A DNA stretch of 19,637 bases, taken from JBBRXJ01 sp038248505 (GTDB taxonomy: Bacteria; Bacteroidota; Bacteroidia; Bacteroidales; JBBRXJ01). Both the position numbers and the translations under genes were made by a program. The notes under the pieces are model-generated. The model saw nothing but the letters and a program-made list of their open reading frames with translations. It was not told where the DNA came from and made no database searches. The DNA lies in NCBI GenBank assembly GCA_038248505.1, contig JBBRXJ010000071.1:1-19637 (forward strand), read 5' to 3'. How positions within the stretch are numbered: position 1 is the stretch's first letter; each line of letters begins with the position of its first letter. Shown piece by piece: positions 7,281 through 14,606 of the stretch.

Positions 7281-7307
7281 AGACTGCTTAAAAGGCGGTC
7301 TTTTTTT
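7281..7307 (+). terminator. Intrinsic terminator of tRNA-Asn
   Basis: A 7-bp stem AGACTGC (7281-7287) pairs with GCGGTCT (7295-7301), with one G-T pair and a 7-base loop, and runs directly into seven T residues. This is the clearest intrinsic terminator in the window. Confidence 0.9.
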
Positions 7308-7339
7308 ATACACAAATACATTCTACATGTTTTACTTAG

Positions 7340-7372
7340 GTAGGTGGCTAAAGTGCCACATTGAGGTTCTCG
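7340..7372. repeat. REP-like palindromic element, copy 2
   Basis: 29 of 33 bases match the start of the element at 3493, including the GTGGC/GCCAC inverted repeat and the TGAG...TCG end. The following bases (AAATGCAC...) resemble the first copy only loosely, as if the internal palindrome had been deleted. It lies between the tRNA-Asn terminator and the end of the nuclease gene. Confidence 0.5.
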
Positions 7373-7472
7373 AAATGCACTTAAAGCCAAGGTTATGGGA
7401 TCAAGCCGAAAGTTGGAATAAATAATATTCTAATTTTCATTACTTTCAAAATTTAACATCTAGGTATCATCA

Positions 7473-8240
7473 TTAATTACCCCCATCACTTGCCGCCTTG
7501 CGATTATTAAACCAAATAGTATGATGCACTACTGATTCAAACGCTTGTTCCTCCTGATTGGGCAATTGCTCAAAAAAATCAATCTTAGTTAGTCTTTCAA
7601 CGCTATCAATAGTAACTGAATAATCACGGACATTACCCTGTAGTGCTGCATTTTTCATTAGAAAAGCTATCCCCTCATATCTACTCTTATAACAGATAAG
7701 TAATACTTTATAAAAAAAATCAGGAACACTCACTTCATGAGAGCCAATCGTTTTTAAGCCATCATACAAAACCGGACCCGTAATAATTATAACTGAACCA
7801 TAACTTGCTGCCACTGTGCGCGAATATTCTTCCAAACGTTTCCAAATTCCTCGGTTAAATGCTGGTAGCTGTGGACTAATATTACTAAATAAAAACGATT
7901 CCTTCATAACATCTGCCGACCATGACATATCGGCAGCAGGCGCTAAATGACCTTTATCATAGCCACTATTTGCATAATCCTCGTTATTAGCTGTATATTC
8001 CTTTATCCTTTCATCCGCTCTAAACGTCTTTGCACGCTCAACTACTTTTATCAACTCACTCGAATCCAACTCATAGGCCACCCATAATGATTGCTCATGC
8101 TTCTCACTATAACAAAAACTAAAGCCTATTGAAATAAAAGATTCTGCTTGACTAGTCTGCTTTGGCAAATACCATGGATTATCGCGCAAAAAAGAGAGCA
8201 AAAGAATGCCTGTAGCAAATATTAATAATAAGGTTTTCAT
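7473..8240 (-). CDS. Exported DNA/RNA non-specific endonuclease (NUC1 family)
   Basis: 255 residues from the chosen ATG. An N-terminal hydrophobic stretch, MKTLLLIFATGILLLSF, is a signal peptide or membrane anchor, so the enzyme acts outside the cytoplasm. The catalytic site is YDKGHLAPAADM (His98 as general base; the family usually has DRGH, so Arg is Lys here). The magnesium-binding Asn is in NRGIWKRLE (Asn129, with Glu137 eight residues on, the spacing seen in Serratia nuclease). SNISPQ at 119-124 is also typical. These enzymes cut DNA and RNA without sequence preference, for nutrition, defence or biofilm DNA turnover. I prefer the ATG at 8240 to the in-frame ATG at 8270, because a TAnnTTTG box at 8252-8259 lies between them and the shorter form begins with the signal peptide. 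Confidence 0.9.
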   Translation of the reverse strand: MKTLLLIFATGILLLSFLRDNPWYLPKQTSQAESFISIGFSFCYSEKHEQSLWVAYELDSSELIKVVERAKTFRADERIKEYTANNEDYANSGYDKGHLAPAADMSWSADVMKESFLFSNISPQLPAFNRGIWKRLEEYSRTVAASYGSVIIITGPVLYDGLKTIGSHEVSVPDFFYKVLLICYKSRYEGIAFLMKNAALQGNVRDYSVTIDSVERLTKIDFFEQLPNQEEQAFESVVHHTIWFNNRKAASDGGN

Positions 8241-8251
8241 CGGATATCTTA

Positions 8252-8259
8252 CAAATTTA
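8252..8259 (-). promoter_or_regulatory. -7 box for the nuclease gene
   Basis: On the minus strand it reads TAAATTTG. It ends 11 bases before the ATG at 8240, so the leader would be very short. It argues against the upstream ATG at 8270. Confidence 0.45.
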
Positions 8260-8389
8260 AGCTCAGTCATGCGTAAAAAAGGGATTTCTTAGCTAGTTTT
8301 GTTAAAACTAGTTTTTTTAACTAATACATGTTTGCAAATGTTCACTATTCTATTAAAAGAACATTTACATTCAATACAAATTTAAAATT

Positions 8390-9397
8390 ATGCAAATGAA
8401 AAAGAAAATTCTCATAAGCCTTTGCAGTATACTACTTCTTTTTTCATCATGCCATAATTTAACATACAAACCAAAGGTTGGACTTCTTCTTGATAGCTAT
8501 TTACAAGAACGTTGGAAAAAAGATAAAGAATACTTTATTCAAAACGTAAATGAATTAGGAGGTACCGTAATATCAGCAAGCTCGCAAGGTAACTTCTCAT
8601 TACAATATGCTCAGGCAATGGAAATGTTTAGGCAAAATGTTGATGTTATCGTACTAGTAGCTGTTGACCAAGAACTCGCCTCACGTATTGTTGATATGGC
8701 TCATCGAAAAGGAATAAAAGTAATTGCATACGATCGCTTAATAAAAAATTGCGATTTAGATTTCTATATTTCTTTCGACAATATAAATATTGGTGCACAA
8801 CAAGCCAAGCAAATGCTTTCCATTAAACCCAAAGGTAAATATATCCTTATTAATGGACCCGGCTGGGATAACAACTCAAGTCTTTTAAAACACGGTCAAT
8901 ATACCATCTTAAATCAATATATAAAGGTAGGCCTTGTAAGTATTGTTTATAAAGAATACGCTGAAGATTGGACAGAAGGCGCTGGTTATTGGCAAATACT
9001 TAACTGCCTTCAAACCTACGGAAAAGATTTTGATGCAGTAATTGCTGGAAACGACAATCTGGCACGCGGTATTATTAAAGGCTTAAAAGAAAACTTAATT
9101 ACTGACGTACCAGTTGCAGGGCAAGATGCCGATATGGCTTCGTGTAAAGCCATATTAACGGGAGATCAGGCAATGACCGTTTACAAACCTATTCGCAAAA
9201 TTGCAAAAACAGCAGCTCAAATTGCCATGTTGATGGCTCGCAACAAAATAATTGATGCTGATTCAATTATTTACTTTGATAATAATAAAGTATCGGTACC
9301 CACCATACTTCTAAAAACAATCCCTCTCGATAAAAACAATCTAGAATCAGTAATAACAAGTGATGGCTATATTACACAACAACAACTATTTAACTAA
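8390..9397 (+). CDS. XylF-like sugar-binding lipoprotein (periplasmic-binding protein type 1)
   Basis: 335 residues. The N-terminus MQMKKKILISLC... ends in the lipobox LFSSC (Cys21), so it is exported and lipid-anchored. The rest is a type 1 periplasmic-binding fold: KVGLLLDSYLQERWKKDKEYF opens like XylF (VGLSxxxxxxERWxxD), followed by VIVLVAVDQE, KVIAYDRLI, AVIAGNDNLARG and VAGQDADMASCKAI...AMTVYKPI, the last very close to the xylose-binding ABC-transporter protein. It is expected to bind a sugar or similar ligand. There is no ABC permease or ATPase beside it; the neighbours are a nuclease (divergent) and the LemA operon, so it is an orphan here and may serve as a sensor component. It could start at the third codon (also ATG). 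Confidence 0.85.
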   Translation: MQMKKKILISLCSILLLFSSCHNLTYKPKVGLLLDSYLQERWKKDKEYFIQNVNELGGTVISASSQGNFSLQYAQAMEMFRQNVDVIVLVAVDQELASRIVDMAHRKGIKVIAYDRLIKNCDLDFYISFDNINIGAQQAKQMLSIKPKGKYILINGPGWDNNSSLLKHGQYTILNQYIKVGLVSIVYKEYAEDWTEGAGYWQILNCLQTYGKDFDAVIAGNDNLARGIIKGLKENLITDVPVAGQDADMASCKAILTGDQAMTVYKPIRKIAKTAAQIAMLMARNKIIDADSIIYFDNNKVSVPTILLKTIPLDKNNLESVITSDGYITQQQLFN

Positions 9398-9504
9398 AAT
9401 ACACATTGAGTACAATTCTGTTTCCACACTAAAAAAAAACATGGTACGTTATTTGTATGTATCACAAACGAAAAATATATTTAAAAACATAAAACAATAA
9501 CAAA

Positions 9505-10098
9505 ATGAATAACTTTAAACTAAGTCCGTGGATCATTATAACCGTAATATTGGTAATTCTTTTAGTAGGTAGTTGCAGTGGGTACAATAAATTGGTAAGC
9601 CGCGAAGAGGGTGTAACATCACAATGGAGCCAGGTTGAGAATGTTTATCAACGTCGTGCTGATTTAATTCCGAACCTTGTAAACACAGTAAAAGGCTATG
9701 CAAACTTTGAACAACAAACACTTGTTCAGGTACAAGAGGCTCGCTCAAAAGCCACTGCTGTAACCATTAATGCTGAGAACCTAACTCCTGAAAATATTCA
9801 GAAATTTCAACAAGCCCAAGCAGGAATCACCTCTGCACTTTCACGTTTAATGGCTGTTGCTGAAAATTATCCGAACCTGAAAGCTAATGAAAATTTCATG
9901 GATTTACAGAAACAATTAGAAGGTTCTGAAAACCGAATTACTGTTGAACGCAAAAAATTCAATGAAGCTGTACAAGCTTACAACGTGTCATTACGTCGCT
10001 TCCCTGTAAATATTCTTGCTGGCATTTTCGGATTTGATAAAAAGGGATATTTTGAAGCAGTTGAAGGAGCAGAAAAAGCACCCGAAGTAAAATTCTAA
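9505..10098 (+). CDS. lemA: LemA family protein
   Basis: 197 residues. A transmembrane helix lies at about 8-27 (SPWIIITVILVILLVGS), followed by a long helical domain with the LemA hallmarks YNKLVSREEGVTSQWSQVENVYQRRADLIPNLVNTVKGYANFE, many helix-forming repeats, and an end PEVKF. Members are membrane-anchored with the helical part outside the cytoplasm; the function is not settled. It is the first gene of a LemA-TPM-TPM group (2-base and -4-base spacing), a common arrangement in Bacteroidota suggesting an envelope-quality or stress role (inference). Confidence 0.95.
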   Translation: MNNFKLSPWIIITVILVILLVGSCSGYNKLVSREEGVTSQWSQVENVYQRRADLIPNLVNTVKGYANFEQQTLVQVQEARSKATAVTINAENLTPENIQKFQQAQAGITSALSRLMAVAENYPNLKANENFMDLQKQLEGSENRITVERKKFNEAVQAYNVSLRRFPVNILAGIFGFDKKGYFEAVEGAEKAPEVKF

Positions 10099-10100
10099 GA

Positions 10101-10535
10101 ATGGAGCCAGCACAATTCTTTAGCAAAAGCGAACAGCATCAAATTGAAGATGCTATAAAACATGCCGAAACACACACGTCGGGAGAGATTCGTGTGCATA
10201 TTGAAAAAATATGTAGTGGCGATGTACTAAACCAATCTGCCATGGTTTTTAAAAAATTAGGAATGCATAAAACAGCACAGCGAAATGCGGTGCTGTTTTA
10301 TATAGCTTATGTAAGTCAAGAATTTGCCATTATTGGCGATGCTGGCATAAACAGTGTTGTGCCTCCTGATTTTTGGGATAAAATAAAAGATCACATGTCT
10401 GAACACTTTCATAAAAATGAATTTACAAAAGGAATTGTTGACGGCGTGAAAATGACTGGAGAAGCCTTGCAAAAGCATTTCCCTTGCCAAAAAAATGATG
10501 TTAACGAACTTAATAATGAGGTTTCATTTGGATGA
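10101..10535 (+). CDS. TPM-domain protein, short form without signal peptide
   Basis: 144 residues made almost entirely of one TPM domain (formerly DUF477). Visible family features are AIKHAETHTSGEIRVHIE (18-35), VLFYIAY..QEFAIIGDAGINSVVP (64-87) and FHKNEFTKGIVDGV near the end. TPM domains of plants (TLP18.3) have been linked to phosphatase activity and photosystem repair; the bacterial role is unknown. There is no signal peptide and no membrane segment, unlike the next gene, so this paralogue is probably cytoplasmic or needs the LemA partner. It begins 2 bases after the lemA stop and overlaps the next gene by 4 bases (ATGA). Confidence 0.88.
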   Translation: MEPAQFFSKSEQHQIEDAIKHAETHTSGEIRVHIEKICSGDVLNQSAMVFKKLGMHKTAQRNAVLFYIAYVSQEFAIIGDAGINSVVPPDFWDKIKDHMSEHFHKNEFTKGIVDGVKMTGEALQKHFPCQKNDVNELNNEVSFG

Positions 10536-11323
10536 AAAAGCTATCATACATAATCATACTACTTTTTATCGGGTTTTCTTCTTATTCACAAGACTTTCCA
10601 GATAAACCCTCAACACCCAGATTAGTCAACGACTTTGCAGCATTTCTTAGCCCTACCGAAGCGCAACAATTAGAACAAAGACTTACTGAATTTAGTAATC
10701 AAACGTCCACTCAAATTGCAATCGTAATTGTAAAAACAATTAATGGTTATGATCCAAGTCAGTATGCTACGGAACTAGCTGAAAAATGGGGCATCGGACA
10801 AAAAGGAAAAGACAATGGCTTACTCATACTTGTAAAACCAAAAACAGACAATGAAAAAGGGGAAGTATACATAGCTACAGGATATGGTCTTGAAGATGTT
10901 ATTCCCGACATTACCTGCAACCATATTGTTCAAAAGGAAATCATTCCTCGTTTTAAAGAACAGCGTTATGCCGAAGGTTTGAATGCTGCCGTTACAACCA
11001 TTATGGATCTTTCACGAGGCAAATTTACGGCCGATCAATACAACAAAAAAGCAGGTAATTCGCAAGGTACTATCATCGGTTTATTCTTTATCATGATGAT
11101 TGGCTTTATGGTATTCTCTGCCATTGCACGCAAAAAAGCTCACACATTGGGCAGCGGAGGAACTGGAAGTAATCTCGGCTTTTGGGCACTTTTAGCCATG
11201 ATGAGTGCGGGTAACTCTCGCGGCTCAGGTAGTGGTTGGTCAGACTTCTCTTCGGGTGGCGGTAGCTTTGGTGGTTTTGGTGGAGGCAGCTTTGGTGGTG
11301 GTGGTTCTGGCGGAAGCTGGTAA
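10532..11323 (+). CDS. TPM-domain membrane protein with Gly/Ser-rich tail (YgcG-like)
   Basis: 263 residues. A signal peptide (MKKLSYIIILLFIGFSSYS) comes first, then a TPM domain (about 30-155) with VNDFAAFLS, TQIAIVIVKTINGYD, GIGQKGKDNGLLILVKP and YIATGYGLEDVIPD. A membrane segment follows (GTIIGLFFIMMIGFMVFSAIA, about 185-203). The tail is rich in Gly and Ser and ends GGGGSGGSW, the usual low-complexity ending of this family. It is probably anchored in the inner membrane with the TPM domain outside the cytoplasm. Translation is likely coupled to the preceding gene through the 4-base overlap. Its stop is 1 base from the stop of the convergent dehydrogenase. Confidence 0.93.
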   Translation: MKKLSYIIILLFIGFSSYSQDFPDKPSTPRLVNDFAAFLSPTEAQQLEQRLTEFSNQTSTQIAIVIVKTINGYDPSQYATELAEKWGIGQKGKDNGLLILVKPKTDNEKGEVYIATGYGLEDVIPDITCNHIVQKEIIPRFKEQRYAEGLNAAVTTIMDLSRGKFTADQYNKKAGNSQGTIIGLFFIMMIGFMVFSAIARKKAHTLGSGGTGSNLGFWALLAMMSAGNSRGSGSGWSDFSSGGGSFGGFGGGSFGGGGSGGSW

Positions 11324-11324
11324 A

Positions 11325-12083
11325 TTACTCCCGCAGCAAATGTGATGTATTTGCTTGTGCCGTTGACATAATTACCATATCATTAATATTCACATGTAAT
11401 GGTCGTGTTATTGCATACACTATTGCATCTGCAATATCATCTGCATTCAACTGCTCGTAACCTTCATAAACCTTCTTGGCTCGCTCTGTATCGCCTTTAA
11501 ATCGAACCATTGAAAACTCCGTCTCCGTATTTCCTGGATGTATTGCTGTAACACGAATGTGATGTTTAAGCAAATCAATACGCATCGCTTTACTCAATGC
11601 ATCAACAGCATGTTTGCTTGCACAATATACATTACCATTGGAATATACCTCCTTGGCTGCAATGGAACCAATATTCAAAACATGCCCAGCATTCCTCGCT
11701 ACCATCATTGGTAAAACAGAACGACTCACATATAAAAAACCTTTTACATTTGTATCAATCATTCGCTCCCAATCATCCAGTACACCATTCTGAATAGGAT
11801 CTAATCCTACAGCCAAACCTGCGTTATTAATCAACACATCTACTTGCTTCCAATCATCTGTCAGTGTATTGAATGCTTTTTCCACTGCGCTTGAATCGCG
11901 AACGTCAAAACATAAGCTGAGAACACCTACCTTATATTTTTCAATAATTTGTGCTTGTAATAATTTCAGCCTTTCTTCTCGCCTTCCTGTAATAATAACA
12001 TCAAAGCCTAAAGCAGCCATCCGTAGTGCTACCGCATTACATATTCCAGATGTCGCTCCTGTAATAATTGCTCGTTTTGCCAT
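11325..12083 (-). CDS. Short-chain dehydrogenase/reductase (YdfG-like)
   Basis: 252 residues, the normal size for a classical SDR. The cofactor site is TGATSGIC at 8-15, then a Rossmann fold, NNAG at 86-89, catalytic Ser140 (NIGSIA), and YxxxK (Tyr153, Lys157) in VYCASKHAVDAL. The KEVYSNGNVYCASK segment is typical of the YdfG group, NADP-dependent dehydrogenases of 3-hydroxy acids and L-allo-threonine. The third glycine of the TGxxxGxG loop is Cys15 here, which is unusual. I choose the ATG at 12083, which gives MAKRAIITGATSG; the in-frame ATG at 12110 adds nine residues and lies upstream of a TAnnTTTG box. Confidence 0.9.
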   Translation of the reverse strand: MAKRAIITGATSGICNAVALRMAALGFDVIITGRREERLKLLQAQIIEKYKVGVLSLCFDVRDSSAVEKAFNTLTDDWKQVDVLINNAGLAVGLDPIQNGVLDDWERMIDTNVKGFLYVSRSVLPMMVARNAGHVLNIGSIAAKEVYSNGNVYCASKHAVDALSKAMRIDLLKHHIRVTAIHPGNTETEFSMVRFKGDTERAKKVYEGYEQLNADDIADAIVYAITRPLHVNINDMVIMSTAQANTSHLLRE

Positions 12084-12098
12084 AAAAAATATTTTCAA

Positions 12099-12106
12099 CA
12101 AATTTA
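12099..12106 (-). promoter_or_regulatory. -7 box for the short-chain dehydrogenase
   Basis: On the minus strand it reads TAAATTTG, identical to the box before the nuclease gene. It ends 15 bases before the chosen ATG at 12083 and lies downstream of the alternative ATG at 12110. Confidence 0.45.
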
Positions 12107-12194
12107 ACAATCATCTTCAAATACTGGTAAATTAAAAAATCATTCCATTTTCACACACAATTCAGTCGTATGAACAAAAATCAATTCGTTTGCT

Positions 12195-12202
12195 TATATT
12201 TG
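12195..12202 (+). promoter_or_regulatory. -7 box for ubiE/menG
   Basis: TATATTTG, an exact TAnnTTTG match, ends only 6 bases before the ATG at 12209. Transcription should begin at or within a base or two of that ATG, so the mRNA may be leaderless. Confidence 0.45.
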
Positions 12203-12208
12203 CCATAT

Positions 12209-12955
12209 ATGAATGAATCAGCTAATTATAATATAGCCCCCGCCAACAGTGGCAAAAAAAAACAGGTGCGTAACATGTTCGACAGAATATCCTTACGTTA
12301 CGATTTACTAAACCATTTGCTATCATTTAATATTGACAAACTTTGGCGAGGTATTTTACGTCGAAAATTAACCCACATTCTTGGGGCAAATACAGCAAAA
12401 GCAGAGCTACTTGATTTAGCAACAGGAACTGGAGATTTAGCATTTGAATTATTAAAATGCCAAGCAGCGAATATCACTGCTGTTGATTTATCACCCGGCA
12501 TGCTATCAATAGCAAAGAAAAAGGCCATATACAAAGACAGAGCAAATAAAATCTTTTTTACAGATGGAGATGCTGAGAAGCTTTGCTTTTCAAATAATTC
12601 ATTTGATGCTGCAACTGTAGCCTTTGGTATTCGAAATTTTGAAGATCTTGAGAGAGGACTTTCTGAAATCCTTCGCGTTATTAGACCTGGGTCACCTTTG
12701 CTTATTCTTGAATTTTCAAACACTTCAAAAGGACTAACTCGCTGGTATTTGAACTCTCTGCTGCCTTTTATTGGACGCATACTTTCTGGCGATAAAGAAG
12801 CATATAGCTACTTGCCGGCATCTATCATTAAATTTCCAGCAGGCAATGATCTCGGCAATATTTTAATAGAATGTGGATATAAAAATTTCAGCTATAAAAA
12901 ATTGACTTTAGGAATATGCTCTCTGTATACTGCAATAAAACCAATTGGCCAATAA
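12209..12955 (+). CDS. ubiE: Demethylmenaquinone methyltransferase (UbiE/MenG)
   Basis: 248 residues from the chosen start, the usual size. Family marks are VRNMFDRISLRYDLLNHLLSF (20-40), the SAM-binding loop DLATGTGDL (69-77), AVDLSPGML, DGDAEKLCF, and FGIRNFEDLERGLSEILRVIRPG. The enzyme methylates demethylmenaquinone with S-adenosylmethionine, the last step of menaquinone synthesis; Bacteroidota use menaquinone, so the MenG role fits better than ubiquinone. An in-frame ATG at 12170 would add 13 residues (MNKNQFVCLYLPY), but the -7 box lies inside that segment, so 12209 is preferred. PorT follows after 47 bases, an adjacency that I recall as common in the phylum. Confidence 0.95.
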   Translation: MNESANYNIAPANSGKKKQVRNMFDRISLRYDLLNHLLSFNIDKLWRGILRRKLTHILGANTAKAELLDLATGTGDLAFELLKCQAANITAVDLSPGMLSIAKKKAIYKDRANKIFFTDGDAEKLCFSNNSFDAATVAFGIRNFEDLERGLSEILRVIRPGSPLLILEFSNTSKGLTRWYLNSLLPFIGRILSGDKEAYSYLPASIIKFPAGNDLGNILIECGYKNFSYKKLTLGICSLYTAIKPIGQ

Positions 12956-13002
12956 AAAAATAATATTTTTATTTGTAAATCGTTTATAACGAAACCTTAC
13001 GC

Positions 13003-13731
13003 TTGAGAAATCATCTTATTATATTACTTTTTTGTGTGCCGCTTGTAAGTTGGGCTCAATCAAATGTTTACAACCCAGGAAACAAACGACCACAGGTACG
13101 GAATTACCAAGAGGTTGATGAACGCCCCATGCACTTTGGCTTCACTATTGGATTTAACACGATGGATTTTCATTTTAAAAACGATTTAAGCCATATAATA
13201 TCTGATTCACTTACGGCAGATGTAACTGTTTTAAAACCAGGATTTCATGTTAACATCATAACCGATTACCGACTTGGCAATAACCTTTCAGCACGTTTTT
13301 TACCCGGGCTCAATTTCGGGCAACGAAACATAACCTATTGGAAATCCGATGGCAGTTATGATGCCGATATGCTTATTGAATCCAACTTACTCGATTTCCC
13401 CGTTCTTTTAAAATACAAAGCAAAACGTATAAATAATTACCGTCCATTTGTAATTGCTGGGGGAAATGTTCGACTCGATATGGCTGCTAAAAGGAAGTAT
13501 GATGAAAACGAGGAAGTATATGTTCGAATAAAAAAACTCGACTACTATTATGAATTTGGCTTTGGTATTGACTTCTACTCAATGTACTTTAAATTCTCAA
13601 CTGAGTTTAAATACTCCGTAGGTCTTCGAAACATACTAACCAACCAGCCAGAAGAAAGACACCCACAATATGTTAATGTAATTGATCGATTAAATTCAAA
13701 CTTATTTTTAGTCTCATTTCATTTTGAATAA
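13003..13731 (+). CDS. porT: Type IX secretion system protein PorT
   Basis: 242 residues, close to known PorT proteins. An N-terminal signal peptide (MRNHLIILLFCVPLVSWAQ) is followed by an outer-membrane beta-barrel with alternating strands such as MHFGFTIGFNTMDFHF, LSARFLPGLNFGQ, LLDFPVLLKYKA, RPFVIAGGNVRLD and YYYEFGFGIDFY, ending in the aromatic strand LFLVSFHFE. PorT is required for the Bacteroidota type IX secretion system, which exports proteins across the outer membrane for gliding or proteolysis. The only usable start is TTG at 13003: the frame is closed by a TAA at 12976-12978 and the codons between include no ATG, GTG or other TTG. It follows ubiE and converges on the RNA methyltransferase gene with a 16-base gap. 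Some generic PorT-family barrels are not T9SS parts, but context and length favour true PorT. Confidence 0.85.
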   Translation: MRNHLIILLFCVPLVSWAQSNVYNPGNKRPQVRNYQEVDERPMHFGFTIGFNTMDFHFKNDLSHIISDSLTADVTVLKPGFHVNIITDYRLGNNLSARFLPGLNFGQRNITYWKSDGSYDADMLIESNLLDFPVLLKYKAKRINNYRPFVIAGGNVRLDMAAKRKYDENEEVYVRIKKLDYYYEFGFGIDFYSMYFKFSTEFKYSVGLRNILTNQPEERHPQYVNVIDRLNSNLFLVSFHFE

Positions 13732-13747
13732 ACAATTCAAAAAATCA

Positions 13748-14536
13748 TTAACAACCGCGCCTACCACAAAACTCCGACAAAATAATAGTAGCAGCCATTG
13801 CTAAATTAAGAGATTCTGCACATCCATTGCTACTACCAGGAATCGTAATCTTATGATGAACTTCATTCATCATAACAGACGAAATGCCTTTCGATTCATT
13901 GCCTAATATTAGCATTATTGGCTTATTTGTTTGAAATGAATAAATACTTTCACCCTCCAAAAAAGCGCCACAAAGTAATATTCCTTTGGCATTACAGTGT
14001 TTAATAATATCTTCGGGGTTTACATACACCACCTTCACTCTTAATATTGACCCCATAGTTGACTGTACTACCTTCGGATTATAGACATCAACACTTCCAT
14101 TAGAACAATAAATAGTTTCAATGCCATACCAATCAGCCGCACGAATTATTGTACCCATATTACCCGGATCTTGAACATTTTCAAGAAACATATTTAGTCG
14201 AGGACCTTCATTTAATGCTTGTGAATTCAAATCGGGCATGTGCAAAGTAATAAGAACCTGATTGGGTGTTTTAAGTGTGCTAATTTTTCCTAATTCATAA
14301 TCACTTACCTCCCATATACTAACGGCTTTTAGCATAGCTAGCTCCATATGGATCATTTTCAGAAAATCAGGTGTAGCATACAACTCCACACATCTATCGG
14401 GCAATAACCCCTTATCAATACGATCAATCACCTCCATAGCCATCTTTTCTCCCTCAACAATAAATTGCCTATATTGATCCCTGAATTTCTTCTGGTGTAA
14501 CGAGCGTATATGCGATATCTGGCTTTTCGAAATCAT
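13748..14536 (-). CDS. TrmH/SpoU family RNA 2'-O-methyltransferase
   Basis: 262 residues. The N-terminal region (1-105) is the small substrate-binding domain, with KFRDQYRQFIVEGEKM typical of rRNA methyltransferases. The SPOUT catalytic domain has the three motifs: LENVQDPGNMGTIIRAA (Asn120, Asn126, Arg132), LILGNESKGIS (209-219), and ITIPGSSNGCAESLNLAMAA (Ser242-Leu-Asn). It transfers a methyl group from S-adenosylmethionine to a ribose 2'-OH in rRNA or tRNA; the exact nucleotide cannot be told from the sequence. It is divergent from tamL, with 70 bases between the two starts. The tail ends in FCGRRGC. Confidence 0.93.
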   Translation of the reverse strand: MISKSQISHIRSLHQKKFRDQYRQFIVEGEKMAMEVIDRIDKGLLPDRCVELYATPDFLKMIHMELAMLKAVSIWEVSDYELGKISTLKTPNQVLITLHMPDLNSQALNEGPRLNMFLENVQDPGNMGTIIRAADWYGIETIYCSNGSVDVYNPKVVQSTMGSILRVKVVYVNPEDIIKHCNAKGILLCGAFLEGESIYSFQTNKPIMLILGNESKGISSVMMNEVHHKITIPGSSNGCAESLNLAMAATIILSEFCGRRGC

Positions 14537-14574
14537 TTACTCAAGACAATGATGTATGTAAAAAATAACTTCTT

Positions 14575-14582
14575 TATATTTG
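14575..14582 (+). promoter_or_regulatory. -7 box for tamL
   Basis: TATATTTG, an exact TAnnTTTG match, ends 24 bases before the TTG start at 14607. A TAG at 14589-14591 closes the frame, so transcription would start near the frame's upstream limit. Confidence 0.45.
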
Positions 14583-14606
14583 TTTTCTTAGCTACATCCC
14601 TATTCA

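Noticed and set aside
7202..7390. 62-codon minus-strand frame with PQQGLEPWTYGLTVRRS
   Set aside because: It is the antisense of tRNA-Asn and its terminator; this peptide string is a familiar false protein from tRNA-Asn genes.
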